Notes: generated by a model from the sequence alone, not told the origin. A stretch of DNA of 64,000 nucleotides from Actinomycetota bacterium (GCA_016870155.1 VGCE01000007.1:35745-99744), one strand, 5' to 3'. Positions 25,044 to 33,181 are shown, counted from the first letter of the stretch. Program-made: numbers and translations.

Positions 25044-25700
25044 ATGCCACGTTCATCCCGCACGGCCCTGCGCCGCGCCCTTCCCGTCGCCCTCGTGGGC
25101 ATCGCCATCGCGCCCGCCACGCTGCTGGCCAGCCACGACGTCAACTGCCTCGGCACCGAGGCCGTGTGCACGGCCAACGTCAACCTCGCCGGCGGCGCGT
25201 CCAACGACAAGGTCACCGTCGAGCTCCCCGGAACCCAGCTCAAGCTGCGCGCCACCACGCCGGCCCCGTCCTCGCTCAAGGGCGCCTTCAGCGCTACAGG
25301 TGGCACATACACCACCGGCGGCTCGGTGTACCAGTTCACGCTCAACGCGGTGGGGTCCATCACGTCGGGGTACGCGTCGATGACCTTCACCAACCCGCAG
25401 CGCCCGCAGGGGGGCGTGCCCGGCATGGTCAAGTGCCTGGGCGATGACAACGTGTGCACCGCCAACATCAGCCTCAAGGGCGGGGCCAGCAACAAGCTGG
25501 TGAAGGTGCAGCTGCCCGGCACCGACCTCAAGCTGTCGCGTGGCGCCAAGGCCGTCGTGCCGGCCACGAACAAGGGCGCTTACGGGATGTCCGGCGGCAA
25601 GTACACCACCGGCGGCTCGATCTACCAGTTCAGCCTCAACGCCGTGGAGTCGATCGGCAAGGGATCGTGGCTGGCGCTCACCTTCCGCTCGGCGGGCTGA
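25044..25700 (+). CDS. Secreted protein with two copies of an unknown ~80-residue domain
   Basis: Signal peptide (about residues 10-30, ending LLA), then two homologous units. Each begins CLG...VCTAN, runs through a GGASN...V.LPGT.LKL segment and ends with a YTTGGS(V/I)YQF(T/S)LNAV motif. Each unit has two Cys that may form a disulfide. The fold looks all-beta; I cannot assign a family. The ATG at 25044 follows GAGGAG. A perfect-stem hairpin ends the transcript. It probably acts outside the cell. Confidence 0.75.
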   Translation: MPRSSRTALRRALPVALVGIAIAPATLLASHDVNCLGTEAVCTANVNLAGGASNDKVTVELPGTQLKLRATTPAPSSLKGAFSATGGTYTTGGSVYQFTLNAVGSITSGYASMTFTNPQRPQGGVPGMVKCLGDDNVCTANISLKGGASNKLVKVQLPGTDLKLSRGAKAVVPATNKGAYGMSGGKYTTGGSIYQFSLNAVESIGKGSWLALTFRSAG

Positions 25701-25722
25701 TCGCGCGCCGGCGAGGCTGAGC

Positions 25723-25761
25723 ACGGTCGACCCGCCGTGCGCGCTACGGCGGGTCGACCGT
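25723..25761 (+). terminator. Hairpin terminator
   Basis: A perfect 15-bp stem (25723-25737 with 25747-25761, ACGGTCGACCCGCCG arm) and a 9-nt loop, followed by TCTCCTGTTTT. It lies 23 nt after the duplicated-domain gene. Confidence 0.8.
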
Positions 25762-25822
25762 TCTCCTGTTTTCAGACCCCTCCGCGGCTAGCGTGCCCCC
25801 ACGGCGACCACGTGGGAGTGCC

Positions 25823-26302
25823 ATGAAGCTCGAGCCCCTGTACCGCGCAGTGTTCCGCTACCCCGACGGCGGGCACGGCACCGTGATCGAGGGCGAGGCC
25901 GGCAGCGAGGGCCACTACTTCTTCGTGGCCGAGGGCGAGCTGACCGGCCGCATCTCCGGCCGCCTCCAGGCGGCCAACCACCCGCGCTCGCGCATCGACA
26001 AGAACGCGCTGCCCAACATCCAGGGCGCCATCACCACCGACGATGGCGCCACGATCATCTTCGACTGGCACGGCTTCGCACGCCCTGCTCCGCCGTCACC
26101 GCGCCAGATCGTGGTGGCCGCCACCCATGCCAGCGGCGACGAGCGCTACTCGTGGCTCAACAACGTGGTGTGCGTGGGCTGCGGCGAGATCCGCCCGCTC
26201 GACGATTCCGGCGACGCCCGCAACGTGGTGGGCGGCCGCATCGACTTCGTCATCGAATTCTCCGAGCTCATCTGGGAGCCCATCGACCAACAGGAGGTCT
26301 GA
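25823..26302 (+). CDS. DUF3237 family protein
   Basis: 159 aa, soluble. It shows the DUF3237 pattern of alternating strands, with GRISGRLQAANHPRSRIDKN, a D(D/G)GATI-type strand and a late FVIEFSELIWEP end. Family function is unknown. The next gene's ATG overlaps this stop by 1 nt (TGATG), so the two are made together. The start at 25823 is the first ATG after the terminator. Confidence 0.7.
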   Translation: MKLEPLYRAVFRYPDGGHGTVIEGEAGSEGHYFFVAEGELTGRISGRLQAANHPRSRIDKNALPNIQGAITTDDGATIIFDWHGFARPAPPSPRQIVVAATHASGDERYSWLNNVVCVGCGEIRPLDDSGDARNVVGGRIDFVIEFSELIWEPIDQQEV

Positions 26303-26592
26303 TGTTCCTGCTTCGCGCCACGTACAACCGCCCCATCGAGGAAGTCGATCAGCTGCTCGAGGGCCACAAGGCCTGGATCATGAAGAACTTCGATGAGGGG
26401 CGCATCCTGCTCACCGCCCGCCAGGTGCCGCTCACCGGCGGCATCATCCTCGCCCGTGGCGAGAGCGCCGAGGAGATGTGGGCGATGCTCGAGGAGGACC
26501 CCTTCAAGAGCTCCGGCATGGCCGACTACGAGGTGCTCGAGTACGCCCCCGTGCGCGCCGCCGAGGGCGTGGAGGGACTTCTGGAGGACTGA
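26302..26592 (+). CDS. YciI family protein
   Basis: 96-aa dimeric alpha/beta-barrel type protein: HKAWIMKNFDEGRILL and DPFKSSGMADYEVLEY match the YciI pattern (conserved His and Asp pair, DPF motif). The usual dyad appears as His27 and the D of DPF. Catalytic activity is unproven in the family. It is translationally coupled to the DUF3237 gene. Confidence 0.85.
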   Translation: MFLLRATYNRPIEEVDQLLEGHKAWIMKNFDEGRILLTARQVPLTGGIILARGESAEEMWAMLEEDPFKSSGMADYEVLEYAPVRAAEGVEGLLED

Positions 26593-26659
26593 CCGGGCAC
26601 TGACCGCCCACTGACCGCGCACGCAGTGCCCGGCCGCGCGGTGCCATTATGCGCGGCGC

Positions 26660-27445
26660 CTAGGGGATGAAGTACATCGGGTTGGGCAGCAGGAACCCGG
26701 CGTCGGCATGGCCCAGGCTCATGTCGCTGACCTGGTCGCCGATCGACAGCGCGATCTTCCAGCCCTGCTTCTCGAGCCCGGCACGGGCACGCGACTTGTA
26801 GACGGCGGCCGTGAGCGTCTCCTGCGGGGGCGAGCGCAGGATGATCTGCTTCACCCCGGTCACCCCGATCTTCTCGAGGCATGAGGCCGTATAGGGCAGG
26901 GTCGCCTGCTTTCGGCCGGTGATCACCACGATCGCCACGCCACGCGCCTTCGCGCGCCTGAGCAGGTTCACGCTCGGCTGGATCGCCGGCGTGCCGCACG
27001 CCTGCATGATCTGGTCCTGCACCGGGGGGTTCTCGGTCCAGTTCACTGCCGGGTCAGAGTAGTACTGGTACCAGCTCACCAGGGTGTCGTCCATGTCGGT
27101 CACCACCATCGCCTTGCACCTGCGCACCTTCGCCACCGGGGCATTCTTCCCGCAGGTGCGGTCGAGCCAGCCGTCGAGGTAGGTGCGCGCCCTGCTCACC
27201 GTGCCGCTGATGTCGGCCGTGTAGCCGCCGCTCTGGCGCAGCGCCACGATGTTCGCGCCCATCGCGGGGCTCACCAGGTAGTCGGTCGTCACGGCGAGCG
27301 GCGGCAGGTGCTGGTCGGACCCCACGACGGGGGTCTTCGCGGTGGCGCCCCCGTAGCCGAAGCTGACGACGGCGGCGTTCGCTGCGGCGGGGATCGCCAG
27401 CACGGCAGCTGCGGCGGTGAGTGCAAGGGCGGTGTGGGTGGTCAC
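26660..27445 (-). CDS. Secreted HAD-family acid phosphatase (class B/VSP type)
   Basis: Signal peptide (residues 1-24) and HAD subfamily IIIB core: nucleophile motif VVTDMDDTL near residue 115, motif II VVITGRK, Lys/Asp-bearing C-terminal IGDQVSDM. This is the layout of class B acid phosphatases. It should hydrolyse phosphomonoesters outside the membrane. The GTG start is at 27445. A beta-propeller gene lies 40 nt upstream on the same strand, suggesting co-transcription. Confidence 0.82.
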   Translation of the reverse strand: MTTHTALALTAAAAVLAIPAAANAAVVSFGYGGATAKTPVVGSDQHLPPLAVTTDYLVSPAMGANIVALRQSGGYTADISGTVSRARTYLDGWLDRTCGKNAPVAKVRRCKAMVVTDMDDTLVSWYQYYSDPAVNWTENPPVQDQIMQACGTPAIQPSVNLLRRAKARGVAIVVITGRKQATLPYTASCLEKIGVTGVKQIILRSPPQETLTAAVYKSRARAGLEKQGWKIALSIGDQVSDMSLGHADAGFLLPNPMYFIP

Positions 27446-27485
27446 GTCCGGATAGTAGGCATTTGGTGCCGGAACCTTCCGGCCG

Positions 27486-28622
27486 CTACCGGTCGTCGAA
27501 CACCAGGATGGCCCCGCCGTAGCAGGCCACCCATACGCGGCGCGTGACCGGCTCGTAGGTGATGCCGATGGGATGCTCGCAGGCCTTCACCGTCTGCAGC
27601 ACGCGCATGTCGCGGGTGCGCAGCTTCGACACCGAGCCGCTCTCGTAGTTGACCACGTACAGCGCGGTGCCGTCGGCCGAGCGCGCGAGGCTACGCGGCG
27701 CGCTGCCCGTGGCCACGCGGCTCACGCGGCCCGTGCGCAGGTTCACCTTCGCCACGCGTCCCTCGGCGTTGAGGGTCACGTACGCGGTGCGCGCATCATC
27801 GGAGAGCACCACGGCCCTCGGGCCCGATCCCACCTGCACCTGCCGCGTGCGGTAGGTGCGCAGGTCGACGCGCAGCAGGTGGCTGCTGCCCATGATCGCC
27901 ACCAGGGCAAACCGTCCATCGCCCGATACCGCGATGCCGCGCGGGTAGGCCCCGAGGGGCAGCGTGCGCACCACCTTTCCCGTGGCCGCATCGATCACGG
28001 TGAGGTCCCACGAGCACCAGTTGCTCACCAGCACACGGCCCCCGTCGGGCGTGACCGCCACCACCTTGGGGACAAATCCCACCGGGTACACCCGGTCGAT
28101 GCGCATGGACTCCATGTCGATGCGGTAGGCGTACGAGCGGTCCACGCCGGATGCCGGCGTGCAGGTGTCCGTGCCCTCGGGGCCGAAGCCGCGCCCGTAC
28201 ATGGCGTAGTTGGTCACGTACGCGTAGAGGCCGCCGGGCGAGAACGCGGCCTCGACCGGCGCCCCGCGCGACACCCCGGGGTGGCCCTTCACCCCGAAGC
28301 GCGGAAGCTGCACGGCGTCGGGGATCGTCGCCTTCAGCTTCATGGTGCGAGCGTCGTACACCGTGACGGTATGGGTGTACATCATGTTCTGGGCGGTCAC
28401 GAGTCCGCTGCCCGACGCCACCACCGACTTGGGCGAGATCTGACCGGTGATGGTGGTGCGCAGGGCGAGGCGGCCGCTCGCGGCCGCAGGCACCGCGGCT
28501 GTGGGCGGTTCCGTGGTGGGGGCGCCCGATGTGGTGGGCAGCGCAATCCCCGGCAGCATGAGCACGGTGCCCAGCGCCATGAGGGCTGCCGGCAACCGGC
28601 GTATGCGAAGGGCTGCCGGCAA
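27486..28622 (-). CDS. Secreted beta-propeller (YVTN-type) repeat protein
   Basis: Signal peptide in residues about 10-30 (start TTG at 28622; an ATG at 28580 is alternative) and then at least five WD40-like/YVTN repeats, for example PKVVAVTPDGGRVLVSN, RGIAVSGDGRFALVA, RAVVLSDDARTAYVT, RSLARSADGTALYVV. No catalytic residues are apparent. It probably folds as a seven-bladed propeller with a binding role outside the cell. The first codons include two copies of LPAAL-like sequence, from a short DNA repeat. Confidence 0.82.
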   Translation of the reverse strand: MPAALRIRRLPAALMALGTVLMLPGIALPTTSGAPTTEPPTAAVPAAASGRLALRTTITGQISPKSVVASGSGLVTAQNMMYTHTVTVYDARTMKLKATIPDAVQLPRFGVKGHPGVSRGAPVEAAFSPGGLYAYVTNYAMYGRGFGPEGTDTCTPASGVDRSYAYRIDMESMRIDRVYPVGFVPKVVAVTPDGGRVLVSNWCSWDLTVIDAATGKVVRTLPLGAYPRGIAVSGDGRFALVAIMGSSHLLRVDLRTYRTRQVQVGSGPRAVVLSDDARTAYVTLNAEGRVAKVNLRTGRVSRVATGSAPRSLARSADGTALYVVNYESGSVSKLRTRDMRVLQTVKACEHPIGITYEPVTRRVWVACYGGAILVFDDR

Positions 28623-28699
28623 TGCGGCACCTCTGCTTCGGGGAGGGCCGCATCCTACAGCGGGCCGCGACGCGCATCGCGGCCCGCTAGGGTCATGCC

Positions 28700-29062
28700 A
28701 TGATCGTGGTCGTGTTCCGGCGCCGCCTGCGCGACGGCGCCACCTTCGAGGACTTCATCGATGCGTGGCGGGCCGACCGCGGCTTCGGGGTGCCCGCGCG
28801 TGTTTTCAACGCCGTGGCGATGGATGACCCGCGCGAGATCCTCAGCGTGGGCTTCGTGGATGTCGACGCCGCCGACTTCGCCGCGGCCACCGCGGGCGTG
28901 GCCGGTCAGGAGGCCGTCCGGCACTCGCGCATCGATGACGTGATCAAGTCGACCGAACTGCGCGCCTTCTACGACCTGCGTACCGAGCACGACTTCTCGG
29001 ACCTACCCCGCGAGGTCGCGCTCACCGGGCCCGGGAGCCTGCTGGCCGATCTCGCGGCATGA
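28700..29062 (+). CDS. Hypothetical protein, possibly a dimeric alpha/beta barrel
   Basis: 120 aa. An N-terminal strand (MIVVVFRRRL) and FEDFIDAWRAD helix, then PREILSVGFVDVDAADFAA resemble ferredoxin-like ABM/EthD-type proteins, but I see no firm signature. Its stop overlaps the next start as ATGA. Confidence 0.55.
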   Translation: MIVVVFRRRLRDGATFEDFIDAWRADRGFGVPARVFNAVAMDDPREILSVGFVDVDAADFAAATAGVAGQEAVRHSRIDDVIKSTELRAFYDLRTEHDFSDLPREVALTGPGSLLADLAA

Positions 29063-29358
29063 GCGACCGCAGCGGGGCGCGGGCGGCCTATAGGCGGTTG
29101 CGCCAGTGGCGGTGGCCGCGGAACTACCCCATCGCGCAGTTCCCCAACCCACCGCTCATCATCGGGCTGGTGGCGCTGGGCCTGCGGTACCTCGCCAGCG
29201 GTACCTGGGCCGATGCCCTCGGCGCGATCGGGTATGCGTTCATCGCCATCTGGGCGTACCTCGAGCTCACGGCGGGGGTCAACCTGTTCCGCCGCGTGCT
29301 CGGCCTGGCGGGGCTGGCCTACGTGGTGTTCGCCATCGTGCAGCGCTTCGGGGGGTAG
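29059..29358 (+). CDS. Small membrane protein, 99 aa
   Basis: Basic N terminus (RLRQWRWPRNYPIAQFPNPP) then two or three hydrophobic segments (LIIGLVALGLRYLA, LGAIGYAFIAIWAYLEL, VLGLAGLAYVVFAIV). Function unknown. Translationally coupled to the 120-aa gene upstream. Confidence 0.65.
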   Translation: MSDRSGARAAYRRLRQWRWPRNYPIAQFPNPPLIIGLVALGLRYLASGTWADALGAIGYAFIAIWAYLELTAGVNLFRRVLGLAGLAYVVFAIVQRFGG

Positions 29359-29409
29359 CCACGCGATGCGGACGTCGCGGGGTCAGCCGCCGCGCCCGGC
29401 AGGCCCGGG

Positions 29410-30153
29410 TCAGCATCCGGTGCTCGTAACCGTGCCGTCCGGGCAGGTGGTGTTGCTCCAGATCGCCCCGGTGGTGGTCCACAGGGTGCCGGGCAGCCCA
29501 TTGGAGAACTCAGCGCCGGTGAGGTCGGCATTCGTGAAGTTCACGCGGCTGGCGTTGGCCTGGATGAAGGACGCCCGGTAGGCGTAGGCCCCGGTGAGGT
29601 TCGCGCAGAAGAGGTTGGCCATGTAAAACTGGGCGACGCCCAGGTTGGCCCCGCTCAGGTTGGCTCCCGAGAGGTTCACCCCCACCAGCCACGCGGTGGC
29701 CAGCAGCCCGCCGCCCAGGTCGATGCCGTACGAGTAGTCGCCCGTCAGGTCGGCGCCGGCGCAGGCCGGGTTCGTTACCGCGATGCCGTCGGGGGCCACG
29801 GCCTGGTTCGCCGTGCGCGTGCGCCGGGGCAGCCACGACATGCGGGCTCCGTGCAGCTTGGCCTCCCGAAGATCGGCGTGGCGCAGGATCGCCCCCCGCA
29901 GGTCGGCCCCTCGCAGGTCGGCCCCGCGGAAGTCGGCCCCGCGCAGGTCGGCCCGTCGCAGGTTGACCTTCCGCAGGTTGCCGTGGTGCTCGACCGACCA
30001 GCGATGCACCACGCCGTGGCAGTCGGCGCCGGGCTTCAGCACGCAGGTCTTCGCCCCGGTGCCGATGGTCGTGGAGTTCGCGGCGAGGCTGACGGCGGGT
30101 ACGGCGAGGCCCGCTGCGGCGACGAGGATGCTGGTGGCGGAAGCTATGCGCAT
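29410..30153 (-). CDS. Secreted pentapeptide-repeat protein, 247 aa
   Basis: Signal peptide (residues about 5-25), a Cys pair (KTCVLKPGADCHGV), pentapeptide runs LRRADLRGADFRG and VNLSGANLSGANLG, and a C-terminal SNTTCPDGTVTSTGC motif that parallels the ends of the other two pentapeptide proteins here. Predicted beta-helix, exported. Function unknown. The ATG is at 30153. The gene ends opposite to its neighbour, and a GCCC/GGGC hairpin lies in the 217-nt gap upstream. Confidence 0.86.
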   Translation of the reverse strand: MRIASATSILVAAAGLAVPAVSLAANSTTIGTGAKTCVLKPGADCHGVVHRWSVEHHGNLRKVNLRRADLRGADFRGADLRGADLRGAILRHADLREAKLHGARMSWLPRRTRTANQAVAPDGIAVTNPACAGADLTGDYSYGIDLGGGLLATAWLVGVNLSGANLSGANLGVAQFYMANLFCANLTGAYAYRASFIQANASRVNFTNADLTGAEFSNGLPGTLWTTTGAIWSNTTCPDGTVTSTGC

Positions 30154-30238
30154 GGGATCCCGGGGGTGGAGGGCGTCAACTCCACGAATGCCAGCGCGCC
30201 GCGCCGGTCACGGGCTGCGCACGGGTTCCCTCCCAAGA

Positions 30239-30287
30239 CGCCGAAGGCCCCGCGACCGCAGGGCCTTCGTGAAGCGGGAGTGACAGG
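30239..30287. repeat. Direct repeat A of a possible tRNA-Asp islet
   Basis: 49 nt matching 31074-31122 at about 84 percent, including a hairpin (AAGGCCC...GGGCCTT) and the sequence GGGAGTGAC, which equals the 3' end of tRNA-Asp in repeat B. Confidence 0.55.
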
Positions 30288-30360
30288 CTGTGCGACGGGT
30301 GACATAAACCGACCGACTGCCTCGGCGGGTAGGGCCTGCACCGGAACACGTATCGACACG

Positions 30361-30416
30361 AGGAGTCCCCATGCGCCTTCGCACCACCGCCATCCTCGTC
30401 ACCGGCGCTGCGGCCA
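30361..30416 (+). repeat. Direct repeat covering the ribosome site and signal-peptide codons
   Basis: The 56-nt segment recurs at 30864-30919; the first 38 nt differ at one base, the rest is weaker. Confidence 0.8.
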
Positions 30417-30847
30417 CGTCAATCGCCCTGCTCGCAGGATGCGGAGGCAGCGCGACTGAGGCGACCACGTCCACGGCGACGTCCACGACCGTCGTGCGCG
30501 CGGCAGCAGCAGCGGAGAATCGGCCAACGTGCTACGCGAACTGCAACGGCGCGAATTTCAGGGGCGCGAACCTCTCGGGCCAGCAGCTCGTCGAGGGCAA
30601 TTTCTACCGAGCGAACTTCACTGACGCGAACCTCACCGGCGCGAACCTCTCCAACGCGAACCTCACCCAGGCGAACCTCACCGGCGCGAACCTCACGGGT
30701 GCGAGCCTCATCGGCGCCAACCTCACCCGCGCCAACCTCACCCGCGCCAACCTCACCCGTGCCAAGCTCAACAACTGGGTCGACACCGGCGCGGTCTTCT
30801 CCGACACCATCTGCTACTGGGGCGATGTGACCGACGCCGGCTGCTGA
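30371..30847 (+). CDS. Pentapeptide-repeat lipoprotein, 158 aa
   Basis: Lipobox LLAGC (Cys near 24), a Thr/Ala linker, a Cys pair (PTCYANCNG), then about 16 pentapeptides in one uninterrupted run, mostly A(N/S)LTG/R. It ends in TICYWGDVTDAGC, the same C-terminal Cys motif as the other two family members. It would be a small beta-helix tethered outside the membrane. The ATG at 30371 follows GAGGAG. It lies in a stretch bounded by direct repeats, one of which runs into tRNA-Asp. Confidence 0.87.
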   Translation: MRLRTTAILVTGAAATSIALLAGCGGSATEATTSTATSTTVVRAAAAAENRPTCYANCNGANFRGANLSGQQLVEGNFYRANFTDANLTGANLSNANLTQANLTGANLTGASLIGANLTRANLTRANLTRAKLNNWVDTGAVFSDTICYWGDVTDAGC

Positions 30848-30863
30848 CCGCTTTCCCCACACA

Positions 30864-30919
30864 AGGACTCCCCATGCGCCTTCGCACCACCGCCATCCTC
30901 GCCAGCGCCGCTGCGGCTG
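30864..30919 (+). repeat. Second copy of the signal-peptide direct repeat
   Basis: See 30361-30416. The copy keeps the SD, ATG and first 9 codons almost unchanged. Confidence 0.8.
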
Positions 30920-30975
30920 ACCCCGAGCCCACTTGGCCGTCTCTCCGGGATCCACGCCGCCCGAGGCTGATCTAG
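30874..30975 (+). pseudogene. Remnant of a second pentapeptide lipoprotein
   Basis: The ATG and the first codons (MRLRTTAIL) duplicate the preceding gene, but the frame ends after 33 aa at 30975, before any lipobox Cys or repeat. It keeps a ribosome site, so a short peptide could be made, but it looks like a deleted paralog. Confidence 0.6.
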
Positions 30976-31073
30976 CCCGACTCGGGGCGATAGGGCGCGG
31001 TCTGATCCGACCCGGACGTAACACCTTGCGTACCACCCCGGGCGTTTCCGGGATCACGACCACGGCCCATGAA

Positions 31074-31122
31074 CGGCGAAAGCCCCGCGACTGCGGGGCC
31101 TTCGTGTGACGGGAGTGACGGG
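31074..31122. repeat. Direct repeat B, overlapping the tRNA-Asp 3' end
   Basis: Partner of 30239-30287. It contains a GCCCCGC...GCGGGGC hairpin, probably the tRNA terminator, and extends 13 nt into the tRNA gene. Confidence 0.55.
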
Positions 31123-31183
31123 ACTTGAACCCGCGGCCTCAGGATTGACAGTCCTGCGCTCTAACCAGCTGAGCTACACCCCC
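31110..31183 (-). tRNA. tRNA-Asp (GTC)
   Basis: On the minus strand a 7-bp acceptor (GGGGGTG with CACTCCC), TA linker, D arm GCTC...GAGC, anticodon loop CTGTCAA (anticodon GTC) and T loop TTCAAGT fold normally. CCA is not encoded. tRNA-Val lies 20 nt upstream, so the two are probably co-transcribed. Confidence 0.93.
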
Positions 31184-31203
31184 GGGTTGCTCCGGGCGAG
31201 CCA

Positions 31204-31276
31204 TGGGCGGTGACGGACTTGAACCGCCGGCCCCCTGCTTGTAAGGCAGGTGCTCTACCAACTGAGCTAACCGCCC
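31204..31276 (-). tRNA. tRNA-Val (TAC)
   Basis: On the minus strand the acceptor is GGGCGGT with ACCGCCC, D arm GCTC...GAGC, anticodon loop CTTACAA (anticodon TAC) and T loop TTCAAGT. CCA is not encoded. Lies 24 nt downstream of the SDR gene. Confidence 0.93.
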
Positions 31277-31300
31277 CAACGGGCCGGGGGACAGTAGCAG

Positions 31301-31975
31301 TCAGTCGATCCAGTCGGGGGCCTCAGCGGATCCCCCGATTACGGCCACCAACTCGTCCGCCACCTCACGTGGATCGCGGCCCTGCGCGAGCCCCGGCGCC
31401 TCGCCCGCGATGGGGCGCGTGGCGAGCCCGGTCTCCATGTGCGGGGGGCGGGCATCGAGCACGCGCACGCCCTGGCGGCGCATCTCGCGGCGGAATGCCG
31501 TGTCGAACGCCGTGAGCCCGGCCTTTGCGGCGGAGTAAGCGGCGAGGCCGGCCATCGGCTGGTCGGCCACCACCGCCGACACCTGCGCGATGACGCCGTC
31601 CTTCTGCAGGTGGCGGGTGGCGGCACGCGCCACGAGGATGGGCGCGATGAGGTCGAGGTCGACCACGCGGCGCAGCACGTCCTCGTCGAGTGCGGCCACC
31701 GGACCGAAGGCCACGGCGCCGGCCGACATCACCACCACGTCGAGGCCGCCGAGGGCCTGGGCGGCCTCGTCCACCACGGCATCGGGCACACCGGGCTCGG
31801 TGAGGTCGCCCGCAATCGGGTGGCCGCCAACCTCGGCGGATATCGCCTGCAACCGGGCCGGGTCGCGGCCGTGCACCGCGAGTGTTGCGCCCGCCGTCGC
31901 GAGCGACCGCGCGATCTCGGCGCCGAATCCGCCGGTCGCGCCCAGCACCACTGCCCGTGCCCCGTTCATGTCCAT
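31301..31975 (-). CDS. Short-chain dehydrogenase/reductase (SDR)
   Basis: 224-aa classical SDR: nucleotide motif GATGGFG near residue 12, NAG-equivalent SAGAV, catalytic Ser before VVADQPMAG and Tyr-x3-Lys (YSAAK). HGRDPARLQAI suggests Arg binding NADP phosphate. It is slightly short, lacking a long substrate loop. Substrate unknown. It follows the aquaporin gene on the same strand, then two tRNAs. Confidence 0.85.
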   Translation of the reverse strand: MDMNGARAVVLGATGGFGAEIARSLATAGATLAVHGRDPARLQAISAEVGGHPIAGDLTEPGVPDAVVDEAAQALGGLDVVVMSAGAVAFGPVAALDEDVLRRVVDLDLIAPILVARAATRHLQKDGVIAQVSAVVADQPMAGLAAYSAAKAGLTAFDTAFRREMRRQGVRVLDARPPHMETGLATRPIAGEAPGLAQGRDPREVADELVAVIGGSAEAPDWID

Positions 31976-32020
31976 GCCCGGACGATAGGGGCCGGCCGGG
32001 CCCGTACGCGGGGTGAACGG

Positions 32021-32740
32021 CTAGGCGAGGTCCTCGCCGGCCTCGGCGTCGGGGTGCGCGCCCTCGGGGTGGGGGCGCCCGCGCACGTAGGCGTAGATGG
32101 CCACGCCGATGAGCGCGCCGATGATGGGTCCGATGAGGTACGCCCACAGCGCCACGTACTCGCCGGTGGCCACTGCCGGGCCGATGGATCGTGCCGGGTT
32201 CATCGATGCGCCATCCATCAGGCCCATCACCAGGCCGATCACCGCGACGGTGACCCCGATGGCCACGGCGGCGAGCGCGCCTTGCGCCCGGGTGTCGGTG
32301 GCCACGGCCATCACCACGAGCATGAGGATCGCCGTGATCACCACCTCGATGCCCACCGCGCCCAGGTCGCTCACGTCGAACGGCTGGGTCACCGACAGGC
32401 CGCTCTCGGTGCCGAACAGCCCGGCCACCGTGAGCGCGCCCGCGATGGCGCCGGTCACCTGCGCCACCCAGTAGGGCGCCACCTCGCGCCACGGGAAGTG
32501 CCGCCCGGTGGCGAACGCCAGCGTGACCGCCGGGTTGATGTGGGCGCCCGAGAGGTGGCCGATGGCGAAGATGACCACTGCCACCACCAGGCCCCAGGCC
32601 ACGGCCACGCCGATGTGCCCGCCGAGCAGGCCGTCGAAGCGGTAGTCGGCCGCCGCCGCCGCGCAGCCCCCGGCCACGAGGATGAACGTTCCGAGGAACT
32701 CCGCCACGAAGCGGCGGGAGAGGTCGGGCGCGCCGTGCAC
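32021..32740 (-). CDS. aqpZ: Aquaporin (MIP family, AqpZ-like)
   Basis: Six-helix channel with both NPA boxes: GAHINPAVTLAF and GASMNPARSIGP. An Arg follows the second NPA as required for the selectivity filter. GTG at 32740 gives the usual short N terminus (VHGAPDLSRRFVAEFLGT); the frame upstream lacks membrane character. C-terminal tail is His/Glu-rich. It should conduct water; glycerol transport is less likely because helix five residues resemble AqpZ. Confidence 0.92.
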   Translation of the reverse strand: MHGAPDLSRRFVAEFLGTFILVAGGCAAAAADYRFDGLLGGHIGVAVAWGLVVAVVIFAIGHLSGAHINPAVTLAFATGRHFPWREVAPYWVAQVTGAIAGALTVAGLFGTESGLSVTQPFDVSDLGAVGIEVVITAILMLVVMAVATDTRAQGALAAVAIGVTVAVIGLVMGLMDGASMNPARSIGPAVATGEYVALWAYLIGPIIGALIGVAIYAYVRGRPHPEGAHPDAEAGEDLA

Positions 32741-32935
32741 GAGGCGAACGCTACCGATGCCGGTGGCCCCTGCGCGCGCGCGTGGCCGACGCGTTACGGG
32801 CTGCGTCGCCGCGGGAACGTGACATGGGGGAACTCGTTCGCTGGCGGCGAAAGCGGTGGCGGTGATACCTTCGCATTCAACACAGACGAACGACACGGGC
32901 ATGGGACGCCCGGTTCCTCACGAGGAGGGACGTAC

Positions 32936-33181
32936 ATGAAGCTGATGCGCGCGGAGCGCAATCGCCTGGACACCGAGGGAGTGGTGGCCCACTACAGCAG
33001 GGGCGGCTTCGGCCAGTATCACCGCCTCGACTGCCCGGAGGCACCCCATCGCGGGGATCCCGGCGTGCGCGACACCATCCACGGGCCGTGGAAGTACCTC
33101 GCCGCCCATTGGTCGCCCTGCCCGGTGTGCCGTCCGCCGGCGGACGTCCTGGACGGCGAACCCGGCGTGCAGGCCGCCTGA
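32936..33181 (+). CDS. Small cysteine-rich protein, 81 aa
   Basis: YHRLDCPEA and WSPCPVCRPP recall the zinc site of Ada-like N-terminal domains (C...CxxC after a short spacer), with an added His, so it may bind zinc. No signal peptide. The ATG at 32936 follows GAGGAGGG, a strong ribosome site, so it is probably expressed well. It precedes tRNA-Glu by 34 nt. Function unknown. Confidence 0.72.
   Translation: MKLMRAERNRLDTEGVVAHYSRGGFGQYHRLDCPEAPHRGDPGVRDTIHGPWKYLAAHWSPCPVCRPPADVLDGEPGVQAA

Noticed and set aside
30239..31183. Complete mobile element at tRNA-Asp
   Set aside because: No integrase, transposase or resolvase is present between the repeats; only an islet is claimed.
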